Positions 33,685 through 42,108 of a DNA stretch of 64,000 nucleotides are shown in pieces; position 1 is the stretch's first letter; each line of letters begins with the position of its first letter. The translations under genes and the position numbers were made by a program. Source of the DNA: Azoarcus indigens (GTDB lineage Bacteria > Pseudomonadota > Gammaproteobacteria > Burkholderiales > Rhodocyclaceae); the NCBI RefSeq assembly GCF_004361735.1, contig NZ_SNVV01000020.1, forward strand, positions 36,092 through 100,091. The letters run 5' to 3'. The notes beneath the pieces are model-generated. The model saw only the letters and a list, made by a program, of their open reading frames with translations. It had not been told where the DNA came from and searched no databases.

Positions 33685-34132
33685 TAGTTGGGCTGCCTGT
33701 TCGGCAGTGAGCCGGCGCTGGAGATCCCGTCGATCTTGATTAATTTCTGAGCTGCCTGTTCGGCAGTGAGCGGATGCGGCGCGGTATCGGCTGCTCCGCC
33801 TTGTTTCTGAGCTGCCTGGTCGGCAGTGAGCTTGCCGGCTGTGCCAGGCGCAACTCAGGACGCTTTCTGAGCTGCCGCACAGGCAGCTCAGAAAGAGCAG
33901 ATTGCGGCGATCCTGCTGACGCTGTCCTTCACTGCCGCACAGGCAGCTCAGAAAAAAACACGTTGCCGGTGGTGGCGATGGTGCCGTCTTCACTGCCTGT
34001 GCGGCAGTGAAGAAGCCACCCGAGGCCTGGGGGCCGATGTCTTCTTTCTGAGCTGCCCCTGCGGCAGTGAAGGGCACCTACCGGGAAAAGGCCTCCGGCG
34101 CCAGTTTCTGAGGTGCCTGTGCGGCGGTGGGG
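33685..34132 (-). CRISPR. Type I-F-like CRISPR array, 8 repeats and 7 spacers, with an internal inversion
   Basis: Repeats of 28 nt have arms CACTGCC and GGCAG around a 5-nt loop and end in CTCAGAAA, matching the type I-F repeat form. They lie at 33685-33712, 33744-33771, 33804-33831, 33864-33894, 33927-33954, 33988-34012, 34045-34072 and 34105-34132. Spacers are 31-33 nt and mutually unrelated. Repeats 1-3 and 7-8 read on the minus strand and repeat 5 on the plus strand. Repeats 4 (31 nt) and 6 (25 nt) are hybrids made of two identical half-repeats in opposite orientation. The first and last repeats are decayed. No cas gene and no obvious AT-rich leader lies in the window. Confidence 0.85.
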
Positions 34133-34144
34133 TTCGGTGGCGAT

Positions 34145-34315
34145 TCAGCGCTGCCGGACGGTTCGGCGGATCAGCTCGATCAAGGCCCACGAGATGAGGC
34201 ACAAACCCGCAAGCCACAGCCATTCGCCGATGCCCCACTCGCCTATTGGCCCGGATGGAACCGAGCGCAGCACCAGCCGGCCAACGGCGGAGAGGATGAA
34301 CTCGATCAGGTCCAT
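34145..34315 (-). CDS. Possible small membrane protein
   Basis: An open frame of 56 codons from ATG 34315 encodes one or two hydrophobic segments (LIEFILSAVGRLVL and WLWLAGLCLISWALIELI) and a basic end (RRTVRQR), which is plausible for a small inner-membrane protein. No ribosome-binding site is visible and an upstream ATG at 34348 is also possible. It abuts the decayed end of the CRISPR array where a leader would be expected. Low confidence. Confidence 0.35.
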   Translation of the reverse strand: MDLIEFILSAVGRLVLRSVPSGPIGEWGIGEWLWLAGLCLISWALIELIRRTVRQR

Positions 34316-34523
34316 CGGCCAATCGCTGCGGCATGAGAAGAGGAACATGGGCGGAGAGAGGGGCGAGTCGGGCGCAGGGTGATATGCCATCCGAGCAAGC
34401 CTCCTGCCCGCTCGCACCCTAGGCCTCCGCCCTGCCCCGCCCGCCATCCCGTGAGGACAGGAGGAATGCGCGAAGCGGCCCACCCACCCGCGCGAGGCCT
34501 TGCTGCAAGCCGCGTGGAGCGCG

Positions 34524-35240
34524 CTACTTCAGCCCGGCCAGGTAGTCGGCCATGGTGTCGATGTTCTGCGCCCCGAGGCGGGTGACCGCCGCCGTCATCG
34601 GCGCGTAGATGCGCTCGCCGGACTGGGTGAGGTAACGACGCAGGCTGCGGCGGATGTACTCCGGCTGCTGGCCGGCGAGGCGAGGGAAGGTTTCGGCGCC
34701 GCGCGCATCCGGCTGGTGGCAGGTGGCGCACAGCTGGGCGAACAGCTCCGCGCCCCTGGCGGTGCCCGGCGGGCCGGACGGCAGGGGGCGGGCGGCGGCG
34801 TAGTAGCTGGCGATGGCGGCCTTGTCGCGCTCGCTCAGCACCTTCATCAGACCCTGCATGAATTCATCCTTGCGCCGGCCGCTGAGGAAGGCTTCGATCT
34901 GGCCCAGCAGGTAGGCCGGGTTCTGCGCCGCCAGGTTGGGCACTTCCGGGTAGCGACTGATGCCGCCGTCGCCATGGCAGTTGGCACAGAAGAAGGCGGC
35001 CTTGCCGCCCTCCTCCGCCAGCACCCTGGCCTGGGCGGGGTCGCCCGCGGCGCGGGCGAGGATGGTGCTGGCCTTGTCGGACGAGGCCGGCGGTGCCGAT
35101 GGGGACGCGGCGGCCGGGGCCGGCGCGGCGGCCGGGGCCGGCGCGGCGGCCTGGGCGGGAACGGCGAGGGCTGCGAGCAGGAATGCCGCGGCGAGCGGCA
35201 GTGCAGCGGCCGCGCGAATCCGGGCGGCAATGGGGAGCAT
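34524..35240 (-). CDS. Diheme cytochrome c (c4-like)
   Basis: A 238-residue exported cytochrome. A signal peptide (AAAFLLAALAVPAQA) and an Ala/Pro-rich linker (about 31-50) precede two c-type heme sites, CANCH (85-89) and CATCH (171-175), each in its own domain of about 85 residues. It is likely a periplasmic electron carrier of the cytochrome c4 type. ATG 35240 has GGAG upstream; an earlier start at 35264 would put eight residues in front of the signal peptide. It stands alone between the CRISPR array and a cupin gene. Confidence 0.9.
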   Translation of the reverse strand: MLPIAARIRAAAALPLAAAFLLAALAVPAQAAAPAPAAAPAPAAASPSAPPASSDKASTILARAAGDPAQARVLAEEGGKAAFFCANCHGDGGISRYPEVPNLAAQNPAYLLGQIEAFLSGRRKDEFMQGLMKVLSERDKAAIASYYAAARPLPSGPPGTARGAELFAQLCATCHQPDARGAETFPRLAGQQPEYIRRSLRRYLTQSGERIYAPMTAAVTRLGAQNIDTMADYLAGLK

Positions 35241-35338
35241 GAGGCTTAACTCCGGGCCGCACATGCGGCCCTGTTCATGACGGCGTTGTTATCCGCCACA
35301 AGGCTAGCACCGCTGATTCGCCCTCGGCGTGACCGGCG

Positions 35339-35707
35339 TCACGCCGCACGGTCGATCATCACATAGCGCTTCTTCACTGCCTCCAGCACTTCGAACACGC
35401 CGGTGAAGCCGGCCGGTATCACGCAGGCCTCGCCCGGCCCGAACTCCCGCGCCACGCCTTGCTCGTCGGTGATGCGGATGCGGCCTTCCAGCACCTGGAA
35501 GAACTCATGGCGGCCGGGGTGGAAGCGGATGCGCCAGGCGCCCGGTTCGCAGGCCCAGTCGCCGATGGAGAGGGCGCCCGCGTCGGCGGCATAGCGCTCG
35601 GCGGTGAGCCGGCGCGGCGGCGTGCCGATGGCGCGCTCGGGCGCAGGGCGGTCTTCGGCCGCGGCTGGGGCGGGGTCGGCGAAGGCGATCAAGGCGGGAT
35701 GGGGCAT
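35339..35707 (-). CDS. Cupin-domain protein (DUF861-like)
   Basis: A 122-residue single-domain cupin. The first cupin motif is seen in RFHPGRHEFFQVLEGRIRI (His and Glu metal ligands) and the second in FGPGEACVIPAGFTGVFEV. The section WACEPGAWRIRFHPGRHEFF resembles the DUF861 group, which includes proteins of unknown catalytic role. It probably binds a metal or small ligand in the cytoplasm. The gene is isolated, with a 98-nt gap on the cytochrome side. Confidence 0.85.
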   Translation of the reverse strand: MPHPALIAFADPAPAAAEDRPAPERAIGTPPRRLTAERYAADAGALSIGDWACEPGAWRIRFHPGRHEFFQVLEGRIRITDEQGVAREFGPGEACVIPAGFTGVFEVLEAVKKRYVMIDRAA

Positions 35708-35860
35708 GGCGTTAACTCCGGCGGATTCAGTGAAAGCAGCAGGCGAAGCGCCGCCTGCGGCGCGTTCGGCGCGCCAGCGACCAGACGCGCTTATTCAGTC
35801 TGCAGCCGAGTGCGTCGCGCGGCACCGGCTGCTGGCGCGCAGCGTCGCCCGGGAAGCGGC

Positions 35861-36868
35861 TCAGACGAACACCGGCTCCGCCTCCAGCGCGACGCCGAAC
35901 AAGCGCAGCACGTCGGCCTGGATGGCGGCGGCCAGCCGGCGCACGTCGGCGCCAGTGGCGCCGCCGCGGTTGACCAGCACCAGCGCCTGGCGCTCGAAGC
36001 AGCCGACCGGGCCCAGGTCGCGCCCCTTCCAGCCGGCCTGTTCGATCAGCCAGCCGGCGGCCAGCTTGTGGCTGCCATCCGGCTGCGGGTAATGGGGCAG
36101 CCCCGGGTGCGCCTCGGCAAGGCGGCGCCAGGCGGCCTCATCCACCACCGGGTTCTTGAAGAAGCTGCCGGCGTTGCCGATCTGCGCCGGGTCGGGCAGC
36201 TTGCGCTGGCGGATGGCGACCACCGCGTCCGACACCTGCAGCGGCGTCGGCTGCGTCAGGCCTCGCGCCCCCAGCTCGGCGGCGACGTCGGCATAGCGCG
36301 CCAGCGGCTGCCAGTGGCGCGGCAGGCGGAAGCGCACGCGGGTGACCAGCCAGCGGCCGGGCTGCTGCTTGAACACGCTGTCGCGGTAACCGAAGCGGCA
36401 GTCTGCGCGCTCGAAACGGCGCGGCGGGCCGCCGTGCAGGTCCAGCGCGTCCAGCGAATCGAAACGCTCCGCCATCTCCAGCCCGTAGGCGCCGATATTC
36501 TGGATGGGCGCGGCGCCGACGGTGCCGGGAATCAGCGACAGGTTCTCCAGCCCGCCCCAGCCCTGTTGCAGCGTCCAGCGCACGAAGTCGTGCCAGTTCT
36601 CGCCGGCGCCGGCCTCTACGATGCGGGCATCGCCCTCCTCGGCGATCAGCCGGCGGCCGCGCAGCGCGAGCTTGAGCACCACGCCGGGGAAGTCGCCATC
36701 CAGTACCAGGTTGCTGCCGCCGCCCAGCACCAGCCGTGGCAGATCGCGCAGTTCAGCGCTGGCGAGTTCCTGCGGCAGTTTGTCGCCATCTTCCACCTCG
36801 ATCAGGAAAGCCGCGCGGCCGGGCAGGCCGAAGGTGTTGAGCGGCTGCAGGTCGGCGTTGCGGATCAC
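35861..36868 (-). CDS. murB: UDP-N-acetylenolpyruvoylglucosamine reductase
   Basis: A 335-residue type I MurB that reduces UDP-GlcNAc-enolpyruvate to UDP-MurNAc in peptidoglycan synthesis. The FAD-binding N-terminal domain has [20 protein letters not shown] and [21 protein letters not shown]. The catalytic region has [11 protein letters not shown] and [13 protein letters not shown] (active-site Ser). It starts with GTG 36868, whose GTGA overlaps the stop of the upstream PACE-efflux gene by 4 nt, so translation is coupled. Confidence 0.95.
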   Translation of the reverse strand: MIRNADLQPLNTFGLPGRAAFLIEVEDGDKLPQELASAELRDLPRLVLGGGSNLVLDGDFPGVVLKLALRGRRLIAEEGDARIVEAGAGENWHDFVRWTLQQGWGGLENLSLIPGTVGAAPIQNIGAYGLEMAERFDSLDALDLHGGPPRRFERADCRFGYRDSVFKQQPGRWLVTRVRFRLPRHWQPLARYADVAAELGARGLTQPTPLQVSDAVVAIRQRKLPDPAQIGNAGSFFKNPVVDEAAWRRLAEAHPGLPHYPQPDGSHKLAAGWLIEQAGWKGRDLGPVGCFERQALVLVNRGGATGADVRRLAAAIQADVLRLFGVALEAEPVFV

Positions 36869-37407
36869 GAGGCCAGCCCGTCCTGCGCAGCCGGCGGCGC
36901 GATGGGGAAGCAGCGGTCGTAGAGGTAGTTGAAGGCGAAGGCGTAGAGCACGTAGGCGCTGGCGAGGCCGAGGTCGGCCAGCAGCGCTTCCAGCCAGCCC
37001 ATGCCGGTCCAGTGCATGATCACCGGCAGGCTCATCAGCAGCAGGCCGCCCTCGAAGCCAACGGCGTGGCAACAGCGCAGCACGAACGGCCGGCGGTCGG
37101 CGCTGCGGCCGGTGAGGCGGCCTTCCACCCAGTCGAAGCCGGTGTTGTAGGCGGCATTCCACAGCGCCGCGATCAGCGCGATGGCGGCCAGCAGGCCGAG
37201 GGATTCCATCAGCGGCACGCCGCTGGCCCAGGTGAAGGGCGGGGTGATCAGCAGCAGGCCGCCGACCTCGAAAAGGGCGACCTGGCGGGCGCGGTCGGCC
37301 AGGGAACGGAGCTTGGGCTGCGGCGAAGACACGGGAACAACCGGGGAGGCGGAACACCAAAGAGAGCGGAAGATAGAGCGGCTTCGCCGGGAAGGCAAAT
37401 TGTGCAT
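36865..37407 (-). CDS. PACE-family (AceI-like) multidrug/biocide efflux protein
   Basis: About 180 residues with four membrane helices arranged as two bacterial transmembrane-pair domains. The motifs [43 protein letters not shown] and [18 protein letters not shown], then [10 protein letters not shown], are typical of PACE proteins such as AceI, which export chlorhexidine or polyamine-like cations. The true start is uncertain: ATG 37407 is used, but GTG 37332 also fits. It overlaps murB by 4 nt. An AT-rich palindrome lies 38 nt upstream of the start. Confidence 0.85.
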   Translation of the reverse strand: MHNLPSRRSRSIFRSLWCSASPVVPVSSPQPKLRSLADRARQVALFEVGGLLLITPPFTWASGVPLMESLGLLAAIALIAALWNAAYNTGFDWVEGRLTGRSADRRPFVLRCCHAVGFEGGLLLMSLPVIMHWTGMGWLEALLADLGLASAYVLYAFAFNYLYDRCFPIAPPAAQDGLAS

Positions 37408-37445
37408 CGCAGCAGAAAATTCCCGGGAGGCCGCCTCCTTGGGTT

Positions 37446-37467
37446 ACAATATTTGCACAAATATTGT
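37446..37467. promoter_or_regulatory. AT-rich 22-bp inverted repeat between PACE and MFS genes
   Basis: ACAATATTTG and CAAATATTGT are perfect 10-bp arms separated by 2 nt (CA). This AT-rich palindrome stands out in GC-rich DNA, between the divergent PACE efflux gene and the MFS gene. It has the form of a TetR- or MarR-type dimer operator and overlaps TACAAT, a possible -10 element on the + strand. No regulator gene is adjacent. Confidence 0.6.
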
Positions 37468-37657
37468 TGAGAGCCGCTGGCCTTCTTCCCTTGTCCCCGC
37501 ACCGGCGGCGACCCTGGCGCCGGCGGCATACGTGCCGCGGCCGCCCCTTCCTCCGGCCGCGGCAGTGCTGCCGGCCTCCTCCGCATCGCCAGTGCCGGCA
37601 GCCCAGTTACGGCGACGCGCCCTCACCGGCGGCGGCGCCGGAAGGAGCGAACCGCCC

Positions 37658-38911
37658 ATGCTGCCCCTGTTGCTGCCCATAGGCTCCCTGCTCGTCGGCA
37701 TTGCCCTGCTGCTGCTGGGCACCGGCCTGCTCAACACCGTGCTCGCGCTGCGCGGCACGCAGGAAGGCTTCTCCGACATCACGCTGGGGCTGATCGGCTC
37801 CGGTTACTTCCTCGGCTTCTTCCTTGGCACCTATGTGGCGCCGCCGGTGATACGCCGCCTGGGCCATGTGCGCGCCTTCGCCTTCTTCGCCGCCGCCGCC
37901 GCGAGCTTCATGCTGCTGCATGCGCTGATCGTCAACGCGGCCTTCTGGATCGTGCTGCGGGTGGCGATGGGCATCAGCCTGGTCGGGCTTTACACCGTGA
38001 TCGAGAGCTGGCTGAACGGGCAGGCGCCGCCGGAGCGGCGCGGGCAGATCTTCGCCGTCTACATGGCGGTGAACCTGGGCGCGCTGGCGCTGGCGCAGCA
38101 ACTGCTGCACATCGCCCCGCCCAGCGAATTCACCCTGTTCGCGGTGGCGGCCATCTTCGTCTGCCTGGCGATGATGCCGGTGACCGCCACCCGCCAGGCG
38201 CCGCCGCAGCTGCCGCACACGCCGCGGCTGCAGGTTCGCCAGCTGTGGGCGGCGGCGCCGGTGGCCTGTGCCGGCGCGCTGCTCTCCGGCCTGGCGATGG
38301 GCGCCTTCTGGGGCATGAGCGCGGTGTACGGCGGCCGCATCGGCCTGGACGACAGCGGCATCGCGCTGTTCATGACCTTCGCCATTCTCGGCGGCGCCGC
38401 GCTGCAATGGCCGATAGGCCGCTTCTCCGACAGCACCGACCGCCGCCTGGCGCTGGGCTGGGTGGCCGCCGCCGCAGCCGGCGCCGGCGTGCTGATGGCG
38501 CTGCTGGGGCTGGCCGGCAAGGCGGTGCTGGTGGGCGCCTTCCTGTTCGGCGGCGCCGCCTTCTCCATCTACCCCATCGTGGTCGCCCACCTGGTGGATC
38601 ACCTCTCGCACGAGGACATCCTCTCCGGCAGCGCCGGCCTGTTGCTGCTGCACGGCGTGGGCGCGGCCATCGGCCCGACGCTGGCCGGCTTGCTGATGGG
38701 CTGGCTGGGGCCGGCGGCGCTGCCGGTCTATTTCACCTGCATGCTCACTCCGCTGGCTGCCTACGCGCTGATGCAGGCGCGCCGCACCACGGACGTGATC
38801 GTCGAAGAACCCGCGCACTGCATGCCCATGGTGCGCACCTCGCCAACCGCACTGGAGATGATGACCCCGGCCGAGGAGCCGAACGCCGCCCCGCGCGGCG
38901 CCGCCACCTGA
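37658..38911 (+). CDS. MFS transporter (YcaD-like)
   Basis: A 417-residue protein with 12 predicted membrane helices. It has the YcaD-type features GLIGSGYFLGFFLGTYVAPPVIRRLGHVRAFAF and IESWLNGQAPPERRGQIFAVYM. The substrate is unknown. ATG 37658 has GAAGGAG upstream and follows a low-complexity Pro/Ala-coding stretch that I exclude from the protein. The ggpPS-like gene begins 81 nt downstream, so they may be co-transcribed. The AT-rich palindrome upstream may control it. Confidence 0.9.
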   Translation: MLPLLLPIGSLLVGIALLLLGTGLLNTVLALRGTQEGFSDITLGLIGSGYFLGFFLGTYVAPPVIRRLGHVRAFAFFAAAAASFMLLHALIVNAAFWIVLRVAMGISLVGLYTVIESWLNGQAPPERRGQIFAVYMAVNLGALALAQQLLHIAPPSEFTLFAVAAIFVCLAMMPVTATRQAPPQLPHTPRLQVRQLWAAAPVACAGALLSGLAMGAFWGMSAVYGGRIGLDDSGIALFMTFAILGGAALQWPIGRFSDSTDRRLALGWVAAAAAGAGVLMALLGLAGKAVLVGAFLFGGAAFSIYPIVVAHLVDHLSHEDILSGSAGLLLLHGVGAAIGPTLAGLLMGWLGPAALPVYFTCMLTPLAAYALMQARRTTDVIVEEPAHCMPMVRTSPTALEMMTPAEEPNAAPRGAAT

Positions 38912-38992
38912 GGCCGCCCGCCCTTTTTCCACCCACCTACCCCTGACTCATGTCGGCCCTCGCGTCGGCTTCACCGAAAGGAGAGAACCGCC

Positions 38993-41311
38993 ATGCTGCT
39001 TGCAACCGATCTCGACGGCACCTTCCTCGCCGGACACCCGGAAAACCGCCAGCGCCTCTATCAACTCATCACCGCCCACCCGGAGATCAAGCTGGTATTC
39101 GTCACCGGCCGCGGGCTGGAAGGGGTGCTGCCGATTCTCTCGGACCCCACCATCCCCATTCCGGACTACATCGTCTGCGACGTCGGCGGCACCGTGGTCG
39201 ACGGCCGCAGCCAGGCCGCGGTGCAGCCGCTGCAGGCCGGCATAGACGCCCGCTGGCCAGGTGAGCAGGTCATCGCCGAGGCGATGGCGCAGTTCCCGCG
39301 GCTGGAGCGTCAGGAGGTGCCGCAGCAGCGCCGCTGCTCCTACTTCTGCGATGCCGACGCCATCGACCCCGAAATCCACGCGGCTGCCGCCGGCCTGGGC
39401 TGCGAAGTGCTCTACTCCGCCGGCCGCTACCTGGACATCCTGCCCGCCGGGGTGAACAAGGGCAGCACGCTGCGGGCGCTGGTGGAACACCTGGGCCTGG
39501 ACCCGGACGACGTGCTGGTGGCCGGCGACACCCTCAACGACCTCTCGATGTACGAGCAGGGCTTCATCGGCGTCTGCGTCGGCGAGTCCGAACCGGCGCT
39601 GCTGGACGCCACCCGCGACCGCGCCCGCGTGCTGCACTCGGTGCATACCGGCTGCGGCGGCATCCTGGAAGCCATCGGCCACTTCGGCTTCCTCGGCCCG
39701 CAGGGCATAGACGCAGAGCTGCGGGCGATGGACGAGCCGGGCAAGGCCGACCTGGTGATGGTCTATCACCGCCTGCCCTACGAGGAAGCCTGGGAGAACG
39801 GCCACCTGGCGCGCCGCCGGCCCAGCTCGCCCAACGGCATCATCCCGACGCTGCTGAGCTTCTTCGGCGACGGCAAGCGCGGCTCCTGGGTGGCCTGGGC
39901 GATCCAGGACCCGAAGCACGCGGTGCCCTTCGAAACCCACACCGAGGTGGACCGCGAGCGCTACCCCGAGCTGGTCTGCGCCCGGGTGCCGCTGCAGCGC
40001 GAGGATGTGGACATCTTCTACAAGCGCTTCTCCAAGGAAGCCTTCTGGCCGACGCTGCACACCTTCTGGGAGCGCGCCCGCTTCCGCGAGGAAGACTGGG
40101 CGGTGTTCCTCAAGGTGAACCGCCTGTTCGCCGAGCGCACCGCGATGGAGGCGGCCGAAGGCGCGGTGGTGTGGCTGCACGACTACAACCTGTGGATGGT
40201 GCCGGCCTACCTGCGCGAGCTGCGGCCAGACCTCAAGATCGCCTTCTTCCACCACACCTATTTCCCCTCCGCCGACGTGTTCAATGTGCTGCCGTGGCGG
40301 CGCGAGATCATCGGCAGCCTGCTGCAGTGCGACTACATCGGCTTCCACATTCCGCGCCAGGCGGAGAACTTCGTGGACGTCGCCCGCGGCGTGGCACCGC
40401 TCAAGGTGCTGGAAACCAAGGCCTGCGCGCCGCGCTACCTCACCTATGGCTGCGCGGTGGGGCTGGACGAGGTGAGCACCGCCATCGAGGTGCACGGCCG
40501 GCGCATCGGCCTGGGCGCCCATCCGGTGGGGCTGGACGTCGGCCGCGTTCAGCAGGTGCTGGACAACCCGGAAACCACCGGCCGCATGGCACAGATGCGC
40601 GCCGAGCTGGCCGGCGTGCGCGTCATCCTGTCAGTGGAGCGGCTGGACTACACCAAGGGCACGCTGGAGAAGCTGCTGGCCTTCGAGAAGCTGATGGACG
40701 ATCACCCGGAGCTGCAGGGCCGGGTGCAGCTGGTGACGGTGTGCGTGCCGGCGGCCAAGGAAATGCGCATCTACGACGAGCTGCAGGTGAACATCGAACA
40801 AGCGGTGGGCCGCATCAACGGCCGCTTCTCCCGCGTCGGCTGGACACCGGTGCAGTTCTTCTTCCGCGCCCTGCCCTTCGAGGAGGTGGTGGCCTGGTAT
40901 GCGATGGCCGACGTGATGTGGATCACCCCGTTGCGCGACGGCCTCAACCTGGTGGCCAAGGAGTACGTCGCCACCCAGGGCCTCACCAACGGCCGCGGCG
41001 TGCTGGTGCTGTCCGAATTCGCCGGCGCCGCCGCCGAGCTGCATGGCGCGCTGCTCACCAATCCGCATGACCTCGCCGACCTGGAGGCCAAGCTGTACAG
41101 CGGCATCGCCATGAACGCTGCCGAGGCGGAGGCACGGCTGCGCGGCCTGTTCGCCATCGTCCAGCACAACGACATCCACCGCTGGGGGCAGGACTTCCTC
41201 GACGCAGTGGATGCCAGCGTGGCCGCCACCATTGCGCCAGAAGCGCTGGCGGCACCGGTGGCGGCGGGCGACTCGAGCGCGAGCGCCGCCGCGCTGCGCA
41301 CCGCGGCCTGA
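38993..41311 (+). CDS. ggpPS: Fused glucosylglycerol-phosphate phosphatase/synthase
   Basis: A 772-residue two-domain enzyme. Residues 1 to about 245 form a HAD-type phosphatase (DLDGT with Asp6 and Asp8, then GDTLNDLSMYE). From about 255 onward is a family-20 glycosyltransferase (VWLHDYNLWMVP, FFHHTYFPSADVFNVLPWR, SVERLDYTKGTLEKL, PLRDGLNLVAKEYVA). Phosphatase-first order and the GGPS-type glycosyltransferase match GgpPS enzymes, which make the osmolyte glucosylglycerol from ADP-glucose and glycerol 3-phosphate. A trehalose-phosphate synthase role is less likely, because in fused trehalose enzymes the phosphatase usually follows the synthase. GAAAGGAG precedes the ATG. Confidence 0.85.
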   Translation: MLLATDLDGTFLAGHPENRQRLYQLITAHPEIKLVFVTGRGLEGVLPILSDPTIPIPDYIVCDVGGTVVDGRSQAAVQPLQAGIDARWPGEQVIAEAMAQFPRLERQEVPQQRRCSYFCDADAIDPEIHAAAAGLGCEVLYSAGRYLDILPAGVNKGSTLRALVEHLGLDPDDVLVAGDTLNDLSMYEQGFIGVCVGESEPALLDATRDRARVLHSVHTGCGGILEAIGHFGFLGPQGIDAELRAMDEPGKADLVMVYHRLPYEEAWENGHLARRRPSSPNGIIPTLLSFFGDGKRGSWVAWAIQDPKHAVPFETHTEVDRERYPELVCARVPLQREDVDIFYKRFSKEAFWPTLHTFWERARFREEDWAVFLKVNRLFAERTAMEAAEGAVVWLHDYNLWMVPAYLRELRPDLKIAFFHHTYFPSADVFNVLPWRREIIGSLLQCDYIGFHIPRQAENFVDVARGVAPLKVLETKACAPRYLTYGCAVGLDEVSTAIEVHGRRIGLGAHPVGLDVGRVQQVLDNPETTGRMAQMRAELAGVRVILSVERLDYTKGTLEKLLAFEKLMDDHPELQGRVQLVTVCVPAAKEMRIYDELQVNIEQAVGRINGRFSRVGWTPVQFFFRALPFEEVVAWYAMADVMWITPLRDGLNLVAKEYVATQGLTNGRGVLVLSEFAGAAAELHGALLTNPHDLADLEAKLYSGIAMNAAEAEARLRGLFAIVQHNDIHRWGQDFLDAVDASVAATIAPEALAAPVAAGDSSASAAALRTAA

Positions 41312-41448
41312 AGGGGCACCGCAGCGCCGGCCGCCGGCGCGCGGGCGAGCGCGGGCTGCGGCCCCCCGCCGCGGCAAGGCGGCGGAACGGACCCGACGGC
41401 AAGCGCAGCCGCGCTTTGACCGCCAGCCTGCCGCGCGCCCGAAAAGAC

Positions 41449-41486
41449 AAAAGCGCATCCCCGGCATGATCGGGGATGCGCTTTTT
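41449..41486. terminator. Bidirectional intrinsic terminator after ggpPS
   Basis: An 11-bp perfect stem (GCGCATCCCCG at 41453-41463, CGGGGATGCGC at 41471-41481) has a 7-nt loop, four A on the left and five T on the right. It sits between rightward ggpPS and the leftward lipoprotein gene. Confidence 0.92.
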
Positions 41487-41546
41487 CGTCGATGCCCGCG
41501 GCGGACGCCGGCCGGCGAGGACGGCCCCGCCGGCGCTCCTCGCGCC

Positions 41547-42083
41547 CTAGTACAAGGGCACCCGCTCCAGCGCCACCAGCGCGGCGGCGATATTGCGCCT
41601 GGCCGCCCCCTCGTTGGCCAGCCGCAGCCGCGCCATGCCGTCCAGCGTATCCAGCGGCGTCGTGGTGTAGCTGCTGCGTATGGTCTGCTTCCACACTTCG
41701 GCGCCGCTCACCTGGTCGGTGAGGCTATAACTCACCTCCATCTCCACCTTGGTCCGCAGCGCGAACCAGGGCTGCTCCAGGTTCACGATGACCGCCCGCA
41801 GGCCGTAGCCGCTGGCTTCGCCCTGCTCCAGCCGCCGGAACACGCCGGCGTCCAGCAAGGAACGGCCGAGCGCGGCAGCGAAATCCTCGTCCGCGATGCT
41901 GGAGGGCCCCAGCTGCGAGGTCTGCCGCCCGCCGAGCACGCTGATGCGTACGCCCTGGCTGCTGCGTTTGGCGTCGGCAGCCGGCGTCAGCCGCACCGCC
42001 ATCGCGCCGGGATCGGCCGGCGCGGCACAGCCGGCCAGCGTCAGCACCGCGAGCAGCGTCGTCAGGCGGGTCTGGATTTTCAT
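41547..42083 (-). CDS. Hypothetical lipoprotein
   Basis: A 178-residue protein with a signal peptide ending in the lipobox LTLAGC (Cys19), so it is probably lipid-anchored. The mature region (EDFAAALGRSLLDAGVF, VIVNLEQPWFALRTKVEMEVSYSLTD, RLANEGAARRNIAAALVALE) resembles envelope lipoproteins that sense or assemble outer-membrane components, but I do not assign a family. It lies 25 nt downstream of the chemoreceptor gene and is probably co-transcribed. Confidence 0.8.
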   Translation of the reverse strand: MKIQTRLTTLLAVLTLAGCAAPADPGAMAVRLTPAADAKRSSQGVRISVLGGRQTSQLGPSSIADEDFAAALGRSLLDAGVFRRLEQGEASGYGLRAVIVNLEQPWFALRTKVEMEVSYSLTDQVSGAEVWKQTIRSSYTTTPLDTLDGMARLRLANEGAARRNIAAALVALERVPLY

Positions 42084-42108
42084 GGCAGCTCCTTCTCCTG
42101 TTCGCCCG

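Noticed and set aside
33685..34132. Interpretation of the 60-bp periodic repeats as integron attC sites or REP elements
   Set aside because: Repeat length (28 nt), constant 31-33 nt unrelated spacers and the I-F type stem and end sequence fit CRISPR; attC sites flank gene cassettes of hundreds of bases, and REP elements are not regularly spaced.
34145..34483. Longer 112-codon version of the small membrane open frame
   Set aside because: The N-terminal half is Arg/Pro-rich without resemblance or ribosome-binding site; only the hydrophobic C-terminal 56 codons are plausible.
38993..41311. Trehalose-6-phosphate synthase/phosphatase as the primary call
   Set aside because: The phosphatase domain comes first and the glycosyltransferase motifs look like the GGPS branch, which fits GgpPS better, although a tree would be needed to exclude it.
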